64,000 nt of DNA from Bradyrhizobium sp. SK17 (lineage in GTDB: Bacteria > Pseudomonadota > Alphaproteobacteria > Rhizobiales > Xanthobacteraceae), in assembly GCF_002831585.1 (NCBI RefSeq), contig NZ_CP025113.1, forward strand, positions 4,789,001 through 4,853,000, written 5' to 3'. Below the pieces are notes generated by a model. The model saw only the letters and a program-made list of their open reading frames with translations. It was not told where the DNA came from and did no database searches. Numbering within the stretch: the first letter of the stretch is position 1; every line of letters starts with the position of its first letter. Positions 43,217-51,172 of the stretch are shown piece by piece. The translations under genes were made by a program, and so were the position numbers.

Positions 43217-43783
43217 ATGAACTTTCTGGTTCGCATGTTTCTGCGCAGCCTGGTCGCCGCGCTGCTGATGAGCTCGACCGGCCGCGCCGAGACGATCCCA
43301 GCCGATCCGAGCGGCACCTGGCTGACCGAGAACGGACAGGCCCGCATCCGCCTCGAGCGCTGTGGCACCGCGCGTGACCGCATCTGCGGATTCATCGTGT
43401 GGATGAAGGAGCCGGTCGATCCGCGCGGCCAGCCGCTTCGCGACAGCCTCAATCCCGATCCCGACAAGCGAGCCCGTGCGCTGCTCGGCCATCAGTTGAT
43501 CCTGGGATTGAAGCTGACGCCGGAGGGGAGGTTCGACGGCGACATCTACAATGCGGAGGATGGCAAGTCCTATGCGGTCTCGCTGTGGCGCGATAGGTCC
43601 GACCAGCTCAAGCTCAAGGGGTGTTTGATCAGGTTTCTATGCCAGACCCAGACCTGGACGCAGACGCTCGACGTGCAGTCCGGACAGCTTGTCGGTCTGA
43701 CCGGTGATGCCGGCGGCCCGCGCGCCGACAAGGAATGGGCGTCGCTGCCTGCTCAGGCGAAGGCGAAGTCGGCGGCGAAGTGA
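43217..43783 (+). CDS. DUF2147-family exported protein
   Basis: A 188-residue protein with a signal peptide (MNFLVRMFLRSLVAALLMSSTGRAE) and the DUF2147 core: DPSGTWLTENGQARIRLERC, then DRICGFIVWMKEPVD, LIL(G)LKLTPEGRFDGDIYNAEDGKSY and LKLKGCLIRFLCQTQTW. Members are periplasmic lipocalin-like proteins of unknown function. It follows the DUF3313-like gene by 51 bp on the same strand and is likely co-transcribed. Confidence 0.85.
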   Translation: MNFLVRMFLRSLVAALLMSSTGRAETIPADPSGTWLTENGQARIRLERCGTARDRICGFIVWMKEPVDPRGQPLRDSLNPDPDKRARALLGHQLILGLKLTPEGRFDGDIYNAEDGKSYAVSLWRDRSDQLKLKGCLIRFLCQTQTWTQTLDVQSGQLVGLTGDAGGPRADKEWASLPAQAKAKSAAK

Positions 43784-43787
43784 AAGG

Positions 43788-43909
43788 CGTAGGGTGGGTT
43801 AGCGAAGCGTAACCCACCGACTTCGTGCCGTAGAAAGAGATGGTGGGTTACACCTTCCACCTTCGCTCGGTTGAGCTTGGGCGGACGTAGCCGGCTAACC
43901 CACCCTACG
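43788..43909. repeat. Dispersed palindromic element with 16-bp terminal inverted repeats
   Basis: CGTAGGGTGGGTTAGC at 43788-43803 is the exact reverse complement of 43894-43909, and GGTGGGTTACACC plus GCGTAACCCACC form internal hairpins. About 122 bp long. It fills the convergent gap between the DUF2147 gene and the orphan binding-protein gene. I recall 'GTAGGGTGGG...' elements as widespread in Bradyrhizobium; here it may also act as a bidirectional terminator. Confidence 0.75.
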
Positions 43910-43918
43910 AAGCCGCGC

Positions 43919-45145
43919 CTATTTCTTCACCAGCGGACAGTCGCTGGCCTCGAGCGGCTTGGCAGCGTCCTCCGGCGAGATGGTGGCGATCAGCTTGTAA
44001 TAGTCCCAGGGATACTTCGACTCTTCCGGCTTCTTCACCTCGAACAAATAGGCCGGGATGATACGACGGCCATCGATCCGCAACGGGCCCTTGCCGAACA
44101 GCGGATCGTCGGTCGGGATCTCCTTCATCTTGGCGACCACCTTGGCGCCGTCATGCGGATTGCCGCCCATCGCGTCCAGCGCCTTCAGGTAATGCAGCAC
44201 GCCGGCATAGACGCCGGCCACCGTCATCGAAGGCATCGAGCCCTTCGGCGAGACCTTCTGGAAGCGCTTCGACCAGGCGCGGGTCTGGTCGTTCATGTCC
44301 CAGTAGAACGACTCGGTGAAGGTGAGGCCCTGGGCGATCTTCAGGCCCAGCGCGTGCACGTCGTTGACGAACAGCAACAGCGCCGCGAGCTTCTGCCCGC
44401 CGGCGGTGATGCCGAATTCGGACGCCTGCTTGATCGCGTTGGTGGTGTCGCCGCCGGCATTGGCAAGCCCGATGACCTTGGCCTTGGAGGCCTGCGCCTG
44501 CAGCAGGAACGAGGAGAAGTCCGCGGTGTTGAGCGGGTGCTTGACGCCGCCGAGCACCTTGCCGCCGTTGGCGGTGACGACCGCCGAGGTGTCGCGCTCC
44601 AGCGCATGGCCGAAGGCGTAGTCGGCGGTGAGGAAGAACCAGGTGTCGCCGCCCGCTTTGGTCAGCGCCTTGCCGGTGCCGTTGGCGAGCATATAGGTGT
44701 CGAACGTGTAGGAGATCGTGTTGGCGTTGCAGGCCTTGCCGGTGAGGTCGGCGGTCGCAGCCCCCGAATTGAGCACGATCGAGTTCTTCTCCTTGGCGAG
44801 GTTGCTGACCGCCAGCGCGACGCCGGAGTTCGGCGTGTCGGTGATGATGTCGACCTTCTCATTGTCGATCCAGTTGCGCGCGATGTTGACGCCGACGTCG
44901 GGCTTGTTCTGGTGGTCGCCGCTGACCACCTCGATCTTCCAGCCCTTGGCGCGCAGGCCGGAATCTTCCACCGCCATGTTGGCGGCCGCCACCGAGTTCG
45001 GGCCGCCGATGTCGGCATAGAGGCCCGACATGTCGTTCAGCACGCCGATCTTGACGTTCTTGTCTTGAGCGAAGGCAGGAGCTGCAAGGCTGAGTGCAGC
45101 GCAAACGAAAAGCACGGCGTGGCGCCGCGCGAGCGTCGTCGTCAT
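43919..45145 (-). CDS. Orphan ABC substrate-binding protein (LivK-type)
   Basis: A 408-residue periplasmic binding protein with signal peptide (MTTTLARRHAVLFVCAALSLAAPAFA). It is a clear paralogue of the protein at 24176-25396: VKIGVLNDMSGLYADIGGPNS, ISGDHQNKPD-like segment, WFFLTADYAFGHALERDTSAVVTANGGKVLG, HPLNTADFSSFLLQAQASK and MKEIPTDDPLFGKG all match it closely. No permease or ATPase genes are nearby, so it may share the liv transporter or another one. It is followed upstream on the same strand by two beta-propeller genes. Confidence 0.9.
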   Translation of the reverse strand: MTTTLARRHAVLFVCAALSLAAPAFAQDKNVKIGVLNDMSGLYADIGGPNSVAAANMAVEDSGLRAKGWKIEVVSGDHQNKPDVGVNIARNWIDNEKVDIITDTPNSGVALAVSNLAKEKNSIVLNSGAATADLTGKACNANTISYTFDTYMLANGTGKALTKAGGDTWFFLTADYAFGHALERDTSAVVTANGGKVLGGVKHPLNTADFSSFLLQAQASKAKVIGLANAGGDTTNAIKQASEFGITAGGQKLAALLLFVNDVHALGLKIAQGLTFTESFYWDMNDQTRAWSKRFQKVSPKGSMPSMTVAGVYAGVLHYLKALDAMGGNPHDGAKVVAKMKEIPTDDPLFGKGPLRIDGRRIIPAYLFEVKKPEESKYPWDYYKLIATISPEDAAKPLEASDCPLVKK

Positions 45146-45297
45146 GTGACATTCCCTCCACTGTCATTTTTTCCCGGCGGCCCTCTTGCGGGGCCTCATG
45201 CCGGTCGTTCGAGTTCCCGCTTACCCTTTCCGGGCGCAAGCGGCAATCCGCATAAAGCCGGATGAAGTGCGTCCAAGCGTCATCCCGCGGTCATCCG

Positions 45298-46428
45298 TCA
45301 CTTCAGCGCATCCGAGGTCAGCCGGAATTTCTGGATGCGCTTTCCGGTATCGACCTCGGCCGTATAGACGTTGCCCTTGGCGTCGACGGCGAGGGCGTGC
45401 ACCCAGTGGAATTGCCCGGCATTGCGGCCGTTGCGGCCGAAGCTGCCGACCACGGTGCCGTCGTCGCGCTTGATGATGCGGATCTCGTTGTTCTCGCCGT
45501 CGGCGCTCAGCAGAAAGGTCTGGTTCGGATCGGGCCACAGCGCGAGATCCCATACCGCGCCGTTGCCGAGCGTGTTCTTCTCGAAGAAGAACTCCTTCAC
45601 GAAAATACCGTCCTTCTTGAAAACCTGGATGCGGTTGTTGATGCGGTCGCAGACATAGACCAGTCCGTCGTTGGCGATCTTCACGCAGTGCACGGGATTG
45701 GCGAATTGCTGCGACGGGGGCGCCTTCGGATCGTAGGGCGGTTGCTTGGCGTCGTGGGGCTTGTTGCCGTAGGCGCCCCAGTGCCGTTTGTAGGCACCGG
45801 TCGTGGCATCGAACACGATCACGCGCCGGTTGCCGTAGCCGTCGGCGACATAGATCTCGTTGGCCGCCGTGTCGATCGCGGTCTCTGCCGGCTTGCCGAG
45901 CTGGGTGGTGTCGTTCGACCCTTTGCTGGGCGCGATCGAGCCGATCTGCGACACGAACTTGCCGTCGAGGGTGAATTTCAGGATCGCATTGTCGTTGTCG
46001 GCATTGCCGCCGATCCAGACGAAGCCGCGCTCGTCGACCTCGATGCCGTGCTCGCGGCCGACCCATTGATAGCCGTCGCCGGGGCCGCCCCAGGCGCGCA
46101 GCAGATTGCCGTCGGCGTCGAATTCGAGCACCGGCGGCGCGGAGATGCAGCACTTCGAGCGCGGCGGATTGAGGCTCGCACCTTTCTCGTCGTCGGTCAG
46201 CGAGCGCGGCCGGTGGATCATCCAGATGTGACCCTGCCAGTCCACCGTGATGCCGCCGACCTGGCCGAGGATCCAGTTGTTCGGCAGCGGTTTCGGCCAT
46301 GTCGCATCGACGGCGAAGGTCGGGATGTCGCCGGCTCGTGCGGGCATCCCGGGCAGGGCCGAGACAGCGAGGCAGGCGGCGAAGGCCAGGCCGGACAGCG
46401 TTGCGCGCAGGGGTGGAAGCAGCGGCAT
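45298..46428 (-). CDS. Secreted six-bladed beta-propeller (NHL-type) protein, copy 1
   Basis: A 376-residue exported protein: signal peptide ending SALPGMPARAGD, then NHL/PAL-like beta-propeller blades (GGITVDWQGHIWMIHRPRSL; EHGIEVDERGFVWIGGN; IYVADGYGNRRVIVFD; GLVYVCDRINNRIQVFKKDG; NVYTAEVDTGKRIQKF). An unusual Cys pair (SKCCISAPPVLEFD) is shared with the paralogue. The fold resembles peptidyl-alpha-hydroxyglycine alpha-amidating lyase, but no catalytic assignment is safe. It is next to a tandem copy and an orphan binding protein. Confidence 0.82.
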   Translation of the reverse strand: MPLLPPLRATLSGLAFAACLAVSALPGMPARAGDIPTFAVDATWPKPLPNNWILGQVGGITVDWQGHIWMIHRPRSLTDDEKGASLNPPRSKCCISAPPVLEFDADGNLLRAWGGPGDGYQWVGREHGIEVDERGFVWIGGNADNDNAILKFTLDGKFVSQIGSIAPSKGSNDTTQLGKPAETAIDTAANEIYVADGYGNRRVIVFDATTGAYKRHWGAYGNKPHDAKQPPYDPKAPPSQQFANPVHCVKIANDGLVYVCDRINNRIQVFKKDGIFVKEFFFEKNTLGNGAVWDLALWPDPNQTFLLSADGENNEIRIIKRDDGTVVGSFGRNGRNAGQFHWVHALAVDAKGNVYTAEVDTGKRIQKFRLTSDALK

Positions 46429-46500
46429 CTCGGTTGCTCTCGTTGGAGTGCGGCGGTGTGCGAGACGCCGGATGACGCGAGGCGTCGTCCGGCGTGGCCG

Positions 46501-47637
46501 TTACTTCAGCGCATCGGAGGTCAGCTTGAACTTCTGGATCCGCTTGCCTTCGACCTCACCGGTATAGACATTGCCCTTCTGGTCGACCGCCATCACGTGC
46601 AGCAGCGCGAACTGGCCGGCATTGCGGCCGCTGTGGCCGAAGGTGCCGACGACCTTGCCGTCGTCGCGGTTGATCACCCGGATCTCGTTGTTGGCGCCGT
46701 CGGCGTTCAGCAGGTAGGTCTGCTTCGGATCGGGCCACAGCGCGAGGTCGAACACCGCGCCGTCGCCGAGCGTCTTCTTCTCGTAGAAGAACTCCTTCAC
46801 GAAGCTGCCGTCCTTCTTGAACACCTGGATGCGGTCCTGGCTGCGGTCGCAGACATAGACCAGCCCGTCGTCGGCGATCTTGATGCAGTGCACGGGATTG
46901 CCGAACTGATGCTGCGGCGCCGCGGCCGGATCGTAGGGCGGCTGCTTGTCGTCGTCCGGCCGTTTGCCGTAACCGCCCCAATGCCGCTTGTAGGCCAGCG
47001 TGGTGGCGTCGAACACGATGACGCGGCGGTTGCCGTAGCCATCGGCGACGTAGATCTCGTTCGCGTCCTTGTCGATCGCGATCGCGGCGGGCTTGCCGAG
47101 CTGGGTGGTGTCGTTGCTGTTGGTGCGGGGAGCGATCTTGCCGATCTGCCCGAGATACTTGCCGTCGAGCGTGAACTTCAGGATCGCGCTGTCATCGTCG
47201 GCATTGCCGCCGATCCAGACGAAGCCGCGTTCGTCGACCGCGATGCCGTGCTCGCGGCCGACCCATTGATAGCCGTCGCCGGGACCGCCCCAGGATCGCA
47301 GCAGCTTGCCGTCGACGTCGAATTCCAGCACCGGCGGCGCCGCCACGCAGCATTTCGCGCGCGGCGGGGTCAGGCTCGCCGCCTTCTCGCCCTCGGTCAG
47401 CGAGCGCGGGCGGTGGATTACCCAGATATGCCCCTGCCAGTCGACGGTGATGCCGCCGATCTGGCCGATGATCCAGCTGTTGGGCAGCTGTTTCGGCCAG
47501 GACGGATCGACCGCGAAGGTCGGAACGTCGCCGGCCGTGGCGGGCGCCGGCGAAACGAGGACAGCCGATGATGCGACGCAGGCGGAGAGCAACAATCCGG
47601 TGAGAATAGAGCGCGCACGATTGAACGTCGGCGTCAT
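46501..47637 (-). CDS. Secreted six-bladed beta-propeller (NHL-type) protein, copy 2
   Basis: A 378-residue paralogue of the 45298-46428 protein, very similar in almost every blade (GGITVDWQGHIWVIHRPRSL, AKCCVAAPPVLEFD, IYVADGYGNRRVIVFD, RIQKFKLTSDALK at the end). The signal peptide is MTPTFNRARSILTGLLLSACVASSAVLVSP. ATG 47637 has GGAGG upstream; the longer ORF is not needed. Tandem duplication with both copies intact suggests that both are used, perhaps on different ligands. Confidence 0.82.
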   Translation of the reverse strand: MTPTFNRARSILTGLLLSACVASSAVLVSPAPATAGDVPTFAVDPSWPKQLPNSWIIGQIGGITVDWQGHIWVIHRPRSLTEGEKAASLTPPRAKCCVAAPPVLEFDVDGKLLRSWGGPGDGYQWVGREHGIAVDERGFVWIGGNADDDSAILKFTLDGKYLGQIGKIAPRTNSNDTTQLGKPAAIAIDKDANEIYVADGYGNRRVIVFDATTLAYKRHWGGYGKRPDDDKQPPYDPAAAPQHQFGNPVHCIKIADDGLVYVCDRSQDRIQVFKKDGSFVKEFFYEKKTLGDGAVFDLALWPDPKQTYLLNADGANNEIRVINRDDGKVVGTFGHSGRNAGQFALLHVMAVDQKGNVYTGEVEGKRIQKFKLTSDALK

Positions 47638-47745
47638 GATGCCTCCCGAGCTTCTTCTTGGCGGTCGTCCCGCTGGGAGCGCAGTCAATCGTGGGGCGGG
47701 GAGCGAGTCAATCGCAGGGAAGTGCAAACCGAGCGTCGTAAAAGG

Positions 47746-47850
47746 TGTCTTCGCCCGGCCAGACCGGGCGATCCAGTACGCCGCGGCCGATCGGCTCAAG
47801 CACGGACGTCTCTGGAATACTGGATCACCCGCATGCGCGTGTGATGACAG
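47746..47850. repeat. REP-like dispersed element (single copy)
   Basis: Same family as the tandem array at 31274 and the element at 55061: starts TGTCTTCGCCCGG, contains CAGTACGCCGCGGCC and CTCTGGAATACTGGATCACC, and ends GTGATGACAG. Two hairpins are visible (CCCGGccagaCCGGG; CACCCGCatgcGCGTGTG with mismatch). It lies in the gap between the beta-propeller gene and an SDR gene. Confidence 0.8.
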
Positions 47851-47875
47851 TCGAGGGCGCGGCTCGCCGTGCCCC

Positions 47876-48616
47876 TTACGCCGGCGGCTGGAAACTCCGC
47901 AGCGTCTTCGCCTTGTAATCGTACAGCCTGCCGGTCTCGGTCCAGGCGGGCGCGCACATCGGCACGATGAATTCGGCCGCCATCTCGGGCGTATCCAGTG
48001 TCATCGGGTCTTCGCCGGGAAACACCTGCGCGCGCATTCTTGTGCGGATCGGGCCGGGGCTGAACAGATTGACGCGCAACGCCGTGTTGGCGGTCTCGTT
48101 GGCCCAGGAGCGCACCAGTGCCTCCAGCGCGGCCTTCGAGGCCGCATAGGGGCCGAGATAGGCGTTGGCCTTGTGTGCCGCGCCCGACGTCACGAACACG
48201 GCGCGGCCGGCGTCGGACTGCCGCAGCAGCGGGTCCATGCAGCGGATCAATTGGAAATTGGCGGTGACGTTGATCGCGAACACGTCGTTCCACGGCTTCA
48301 GCTCGATGTGGCCGAGCGGCGACGACGGTCCCGCGGTGCCGGCATTGCCGACGAGGATGTCGAGCTTGCCGTGACGTTCATGCAGCGCGAGCCCGAGCCG
48401 GGCGATGCCGTCGTAGTCGGTGAGCGAGAGCGGCACCAGCGTGGCGCTGCCGCCGTCCTTGCGGATCGCGTCGTCGAGCTCTTCCAGCCCGCCCTGGGTG
48501 CGCGCCACCGCCACGACATGCGCGCCGGCTTTTGCAAGTGCCACTGCGGTCGCATAGCCGATGCCGCGCGAGGCGCCGGTCACGAGGGCGATACGGGAGG
48601 CGAGGGGTTTTGTCAT
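47876..48616 (-). CDS. SDR-family NAD(P)-dependent oxidoreductase
   Basis: A 246-residue classical short-chain dehydrogenase: VTGASRGIGYA cofactor motif, GNAGTAGPSSPLG, catalytic Ser in FVTSGAAHKANAYLGPYAASKAAL with the intact YxxxK, and RVNLFSPGPIRTRM. It lies downstream of purF on the same strand with a 125-bp palindromic element between them. The pair purF-SDR recurs in rhizobia as I recall, but no purine link is evident. Substrate unknown. Confidence 0.87.
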   Translation of the reverse strand: MTKPLASRIALVTGASRGIGYATAVALAKAGAHVVAVARTQGGLEELDDAIRKDGGSATLVPLSLTDYDGIARLGLALHERHGKLDILVGNAGTAGPSSPLGHIELKPWNDVFAINVTANFQLIRCMDPLLRQSDAGRAVFVTSGAAHKANAYLGPYAASKAALEALVRSWANETANTALRVNLFSPGPIRTRMRAQVFPGEDPMTLDTPEMAAEFIVPMCAPAWTETGRLYDYKAKTLRSFQPPA

Positions 48617-48636
48617 GGAAGGGACTCTAACAAATC

Positions 48637-48761
48637 GTCGTCCCTGCGAAAGCAGGGACCCATACGCCGTGACGGCGATATTGGAAGAAAGTGCTCGTGT
48701 CTAACACTGTCGCCAGCCACACAGGCCGGTGGTTATGGGTCCCTGCTTTCGCAGGGACGAC
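48637..48761. repeat. Dispersed palindromic element with 28-bp perfect inverted arms
   Basis: Bases 48637-48664 are the exact reverse complement of 48734-48761. Each arm also folds on itself (GTCCCTGC-gaaa-GCAGGGAC type). The centre is about 70 bp. The arms match a very common Bradyrhizobium/Rhodopseudomonas intergenic repeat that I recall as 'GTCGTCCCTGCGAAAGCAGG'. It separates the SDR gene from purF, so it may act as terminator or RNA-processing site downstream of purF. Confidence 0.85.
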
Positions 48762-48774
48762 AGTGACGATGTGG

Positions 48775-50325
48775 CTAGCTCGCCTCCGCCAGCAGCGAGA
48801 GCTGGCGCGGCGAGGGCTCGGCCTCGCTCTGGTCGGTGAGGTGGGTCGGATAGGCGCCGGTGAAGCAGTGGTCGGCAAACCTCGGATTTGCCGGGTCGCG
48901 GCCCTCATAGCCCATCGCGCGGTACATGCCGTCGATCGACAGGAAGGCGAGCGAGTCGGCGCCGATGATGTCGCGCATCTCCTCGAGCGAATGGGTGGCG
49001 GCGAGCAGGCCGCCGCGGTCGGGCAGGTCGATGCCGTAATAATCGGGGTAGAGGATCGGCGGCGAGGCGAGGCGGAAATGCACCTCGCGGGCGCCGGCGT
49101 CGCGCATCATCCGCACGATCTTCTTCGAGGTGGTGCCGCGCACCAGAGAGTCGTCGATCAGGATGATCCGCTTGCCCTCGATCGCGGCGCGATTGGCCGA
49201 GTGCTTCATGCGCACGCCGAGCTCACGCACGGTCTGGGTCGGCTGAATGAAGGTACGGCCGACATAGTGGTTGCGGATGATGCCAAGCTCGAACGGCACG
49301 CCGGAATACTGGCTGTAGCCGACCGCGGCGGGCACGCCGGAATCCGGCACCGGTACCACGACGTCGACCTCGGGATGGCTCTCGCGGGCGAGCTGGGCGC
49401 CGAACGCCTTGCGCACGTCGTAGACCGAGCGGCCGCCGACGATGGAGTCGGGCCGGGCGAAATAGATGTATTCGAAGATGCAAGGCCGGGCCGGCTTCGG
49501 CGGGAACGGCTTGTGGCTGTGCGCGCCGTGCTCATCGAACACGATGATCTCGCCGGGCTCGATGTCGCGGACATATTTGGCGCCGATCATGTCGAGCGCG
49601 CAGGTCTCGGAGGCCAGGATCGGATGGCCATCCAGATCGCCGAGCACCAGGGGACGGATGCCGAGCGGGTCGCGCGCGCCGACCAGCTTCTTGTTGGTCA
49701 GCGCCACCAGCGCATAGGCGCCCTCGATGGCGCGCAGCGCCTCGATGAAACGGTCGACGAAGCGGGTGCGCTTCGACTGCGCGACCAGATGCAGGATCAC
49801 TTCGGTATCGGTGGTCGACTGCATCAACGCGCCGCCCTTGACCAGCTCGCTGCGCAAGGTCAGGCCGTTGGTGAGGTTGCCGTTGTGTCCGACCGCGAAC
49901 CCGCCAGCATTGAGTTCGGCGAACAACGGCTGCACGTTGCGCAGGCCCGTGCCGCCGGTCGTGGGATAGCGGACGTGGCCGACCGCGGCATTGCCGGGCA
50001 GGCGCTCGATCACCTCGCGACGCGAGAACGTATCGCCGACCAGGCCAAGGCGGCGTTCACTGTGGAAGCGGCTGCCGTCGAAGGAGACGATGCCGGCGGC
50101 TTCCTGGCCGCGGTGTTGCAAAGCGTGCAGGCCGAGCGCGGTGATCGCGGCGGCCTCGGGATGGCCGAAGATGCCGAACACGCCGCATTCCTCGCGGAGC
50201 GTGTCGCCGTCAAGATCGGGATGGTAGCGGGGATCGTCTTCCCGGAGATGGTGCTGCGTTTCGATCGGGCCGAGGTCGAGAGCCATCTGGTCGGCATGAT
50301 CGGAAGGGCTTTGCATCTCGTTCAT
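48775..50325 (-). CDS. purF: Amidophosphoribosyltransferase
   Basis: A 516-residue enzyme for the first committed step of purine synthesis (PRPP plus glutamine to phosphoribosylamine). The glutaminase N-terminal nucleophile is Cys47 in REECGVFGIFGH, implying cleavage of a long 46-residue propeptide. The PRPP loop is IILIDDSLVRGTTSKK. The SVLADG-like and EYIYFARPDSI segments are in place. It is followed by cvpA 25 bp upstream on the same strand, the classic cvpA-purF pair. Confidence 0.96.
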   Translation of the reverse strand: MNEMQSPSDHADQMALDLGPIETQHHLREDDPRYHPDLDGDTLREECGVFGIFGHPEAAAITALGLHALQHRGQEAAGIVSFDGSRFHSERRLGLVGDTFSRREVIERLPGNAAVGHVRYPTTGGTGLRNVQPLFAELNAGGFAVGHNGNLTNGLTLRSELVKGGALMQSTTDTEVILHLVAQSKRTRFVDRFIEALRAIEGAYALVALTNKKLVGARDPLGIRPLVLGDLDGHPILASETCALDMIGAKYVRDIEPGEIIVFDEHGAHSHKPFPPKPARPCIFEYIYFARPDSIVGGRSVYDVRKAFGAQLARESHPEVDVVVPVPDSGVPAAVGYSQYSGVPFELGIIRNHYVGRTFIQPTQTVRELGVRMKHSANRAAIEGKRIILIDDSLVRGTTSKKIVRMMRDAGAREVHFRLASPPILYPDYYGIDLPDRGGLLAATHSLEEMRDIIGADSLAFLSIDGMYRAMGYEGRDPANPRFADHCFTGAYPTHLTDQSEAEPSPRQLSLLAEAS

Positions 50326-50350
50326 CGCCTCTCGTAAGGGCCCAAATAGA

Positions 50351-50986
50351 TTATCGGCCCGCGGGTTTCTCGATCAGCTTCTTCAAGCTGTCACGCGCAG
50401 GTTTGCTATAGCCGTCACCCGACGCCGGCGTCGCCTGATCGTTGGTATCGGCCGCAGAATCGTCGTCTGGCTTATTCTTCTTGAACTTCTTTAAGATGGT
50501 GTTCTCGGGGTCGTCAGGCAAGAGCGACATTAGCCAATCCCCGGTTCCTTGCAGCACCACCCGGGACTTCGCCCCGGTCACCCAGTCGGGCCGCTGCTTG
50601 TCCGGAACCAGCCAGGTGAAGAACATGAACGCCACGACCACGATCAGCAGGCCGCGGGCGAGCCCGAACAGGAAGCCCAGGGTGCGATCCAGAGCGCCGA
50701 TCCGGGAATCCAGGATCATGTCCGAGATCCGCACCGTGACGATCGAGACCACGATCAGCGTGCCGATGAAGGTGCCGGCCACCACGACGACCGCGGCGAC
50801 CGTGTCGTTATTGAAGTAAGTTTTGGCGGTCGGCAGCAGCTTCGAGAAAGCATACAGCGTGACCAGGGCGGCGGCGCCCCAGGCCGCGATCGACAGGATC
50901 TCGCGCATGAAGCCGCGCACCATGGCGAGCAGGCCCGAGATCAGCATCACGCCGAGCAGGACGAGATCAAGTATCGTTATGGGCAT
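50351..50986 (-). CDS. cvpA: CvpA-family membrane protein
   Basis: A 211-residue protein with four predicted helices of the CvpA (colicin V production) family (ITILDLVLLGVMLISGLLAMVRGFMREILSIAAWGAAALVTLYAF, then DRTLGFLFGLARGLLIVVVAFMFFTWLV) and a charged Asp/Lys-rich C-terminal tail. CvpA is needed for envelope integrity in several bacteria. It is upstream of purF as in E. coli. A 13-bp direct repeat lies in its leader. Confidence 0.9.
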   Translation of the reverse strand: MPITILDLVLLGVMLISGLLAMVRGFMREILSIAAWGAAALVTLYAFSKLLPTAKTYFNNDTVAAVVVVAGTFIGTLIVVSIVTVRISDMILDSRIGALDRTLGFLFGLARGLLIVVVAFMFFTWLVPDKQRPDWVTGAKSRVVLQGTGDWLMSLLPDDPENTILKKFKKNKPDDDSAADTNDQATPASGDGYSKPARDSLKKLIEKPAGR

Positions 50987-51016
50987 CGGCTGGTCAGGTC
51001 CGCTGGTACGTTTCGG

Positions 51017-51045
51017 TACGCTGTTAAGGGCTTACGCTGTTAAGG
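51017..51045. repeat. 13-bp direct repeat upstream of cvpA
   Basis: TACGCTGTTAAGG occurs at 51017-51029 and again at 51033-51045, a 16-bp period. On the cvpA strand this gives two CCTTAACAGCGTA words about 30-60 bp before the cvpA start. Might be a regulator binding pair or promoter duplication. Confidence 0.5.
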
Positions 51046-51172
51046 CTCTCGCGAATCGGCGTCTCGGTGCCGTCCTAACTGAGGCGCATCGGGGGCATCC
51101 GGCAAGGCCGGGGCGCCACCTGTCCCGCGCGGCGGATGTATAGCGGTGAGGGGCTGGGACGTCACGCCCGCT

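Noticed and set aside
43871..47571. Long plus-strand frames (464 and 769 residues) over the binding-protein and propeller genes
   Set aside because: Both mirror the minus-strand genes and show repeated antisense wording because the genes are paralogous; no signal or domain of their own.
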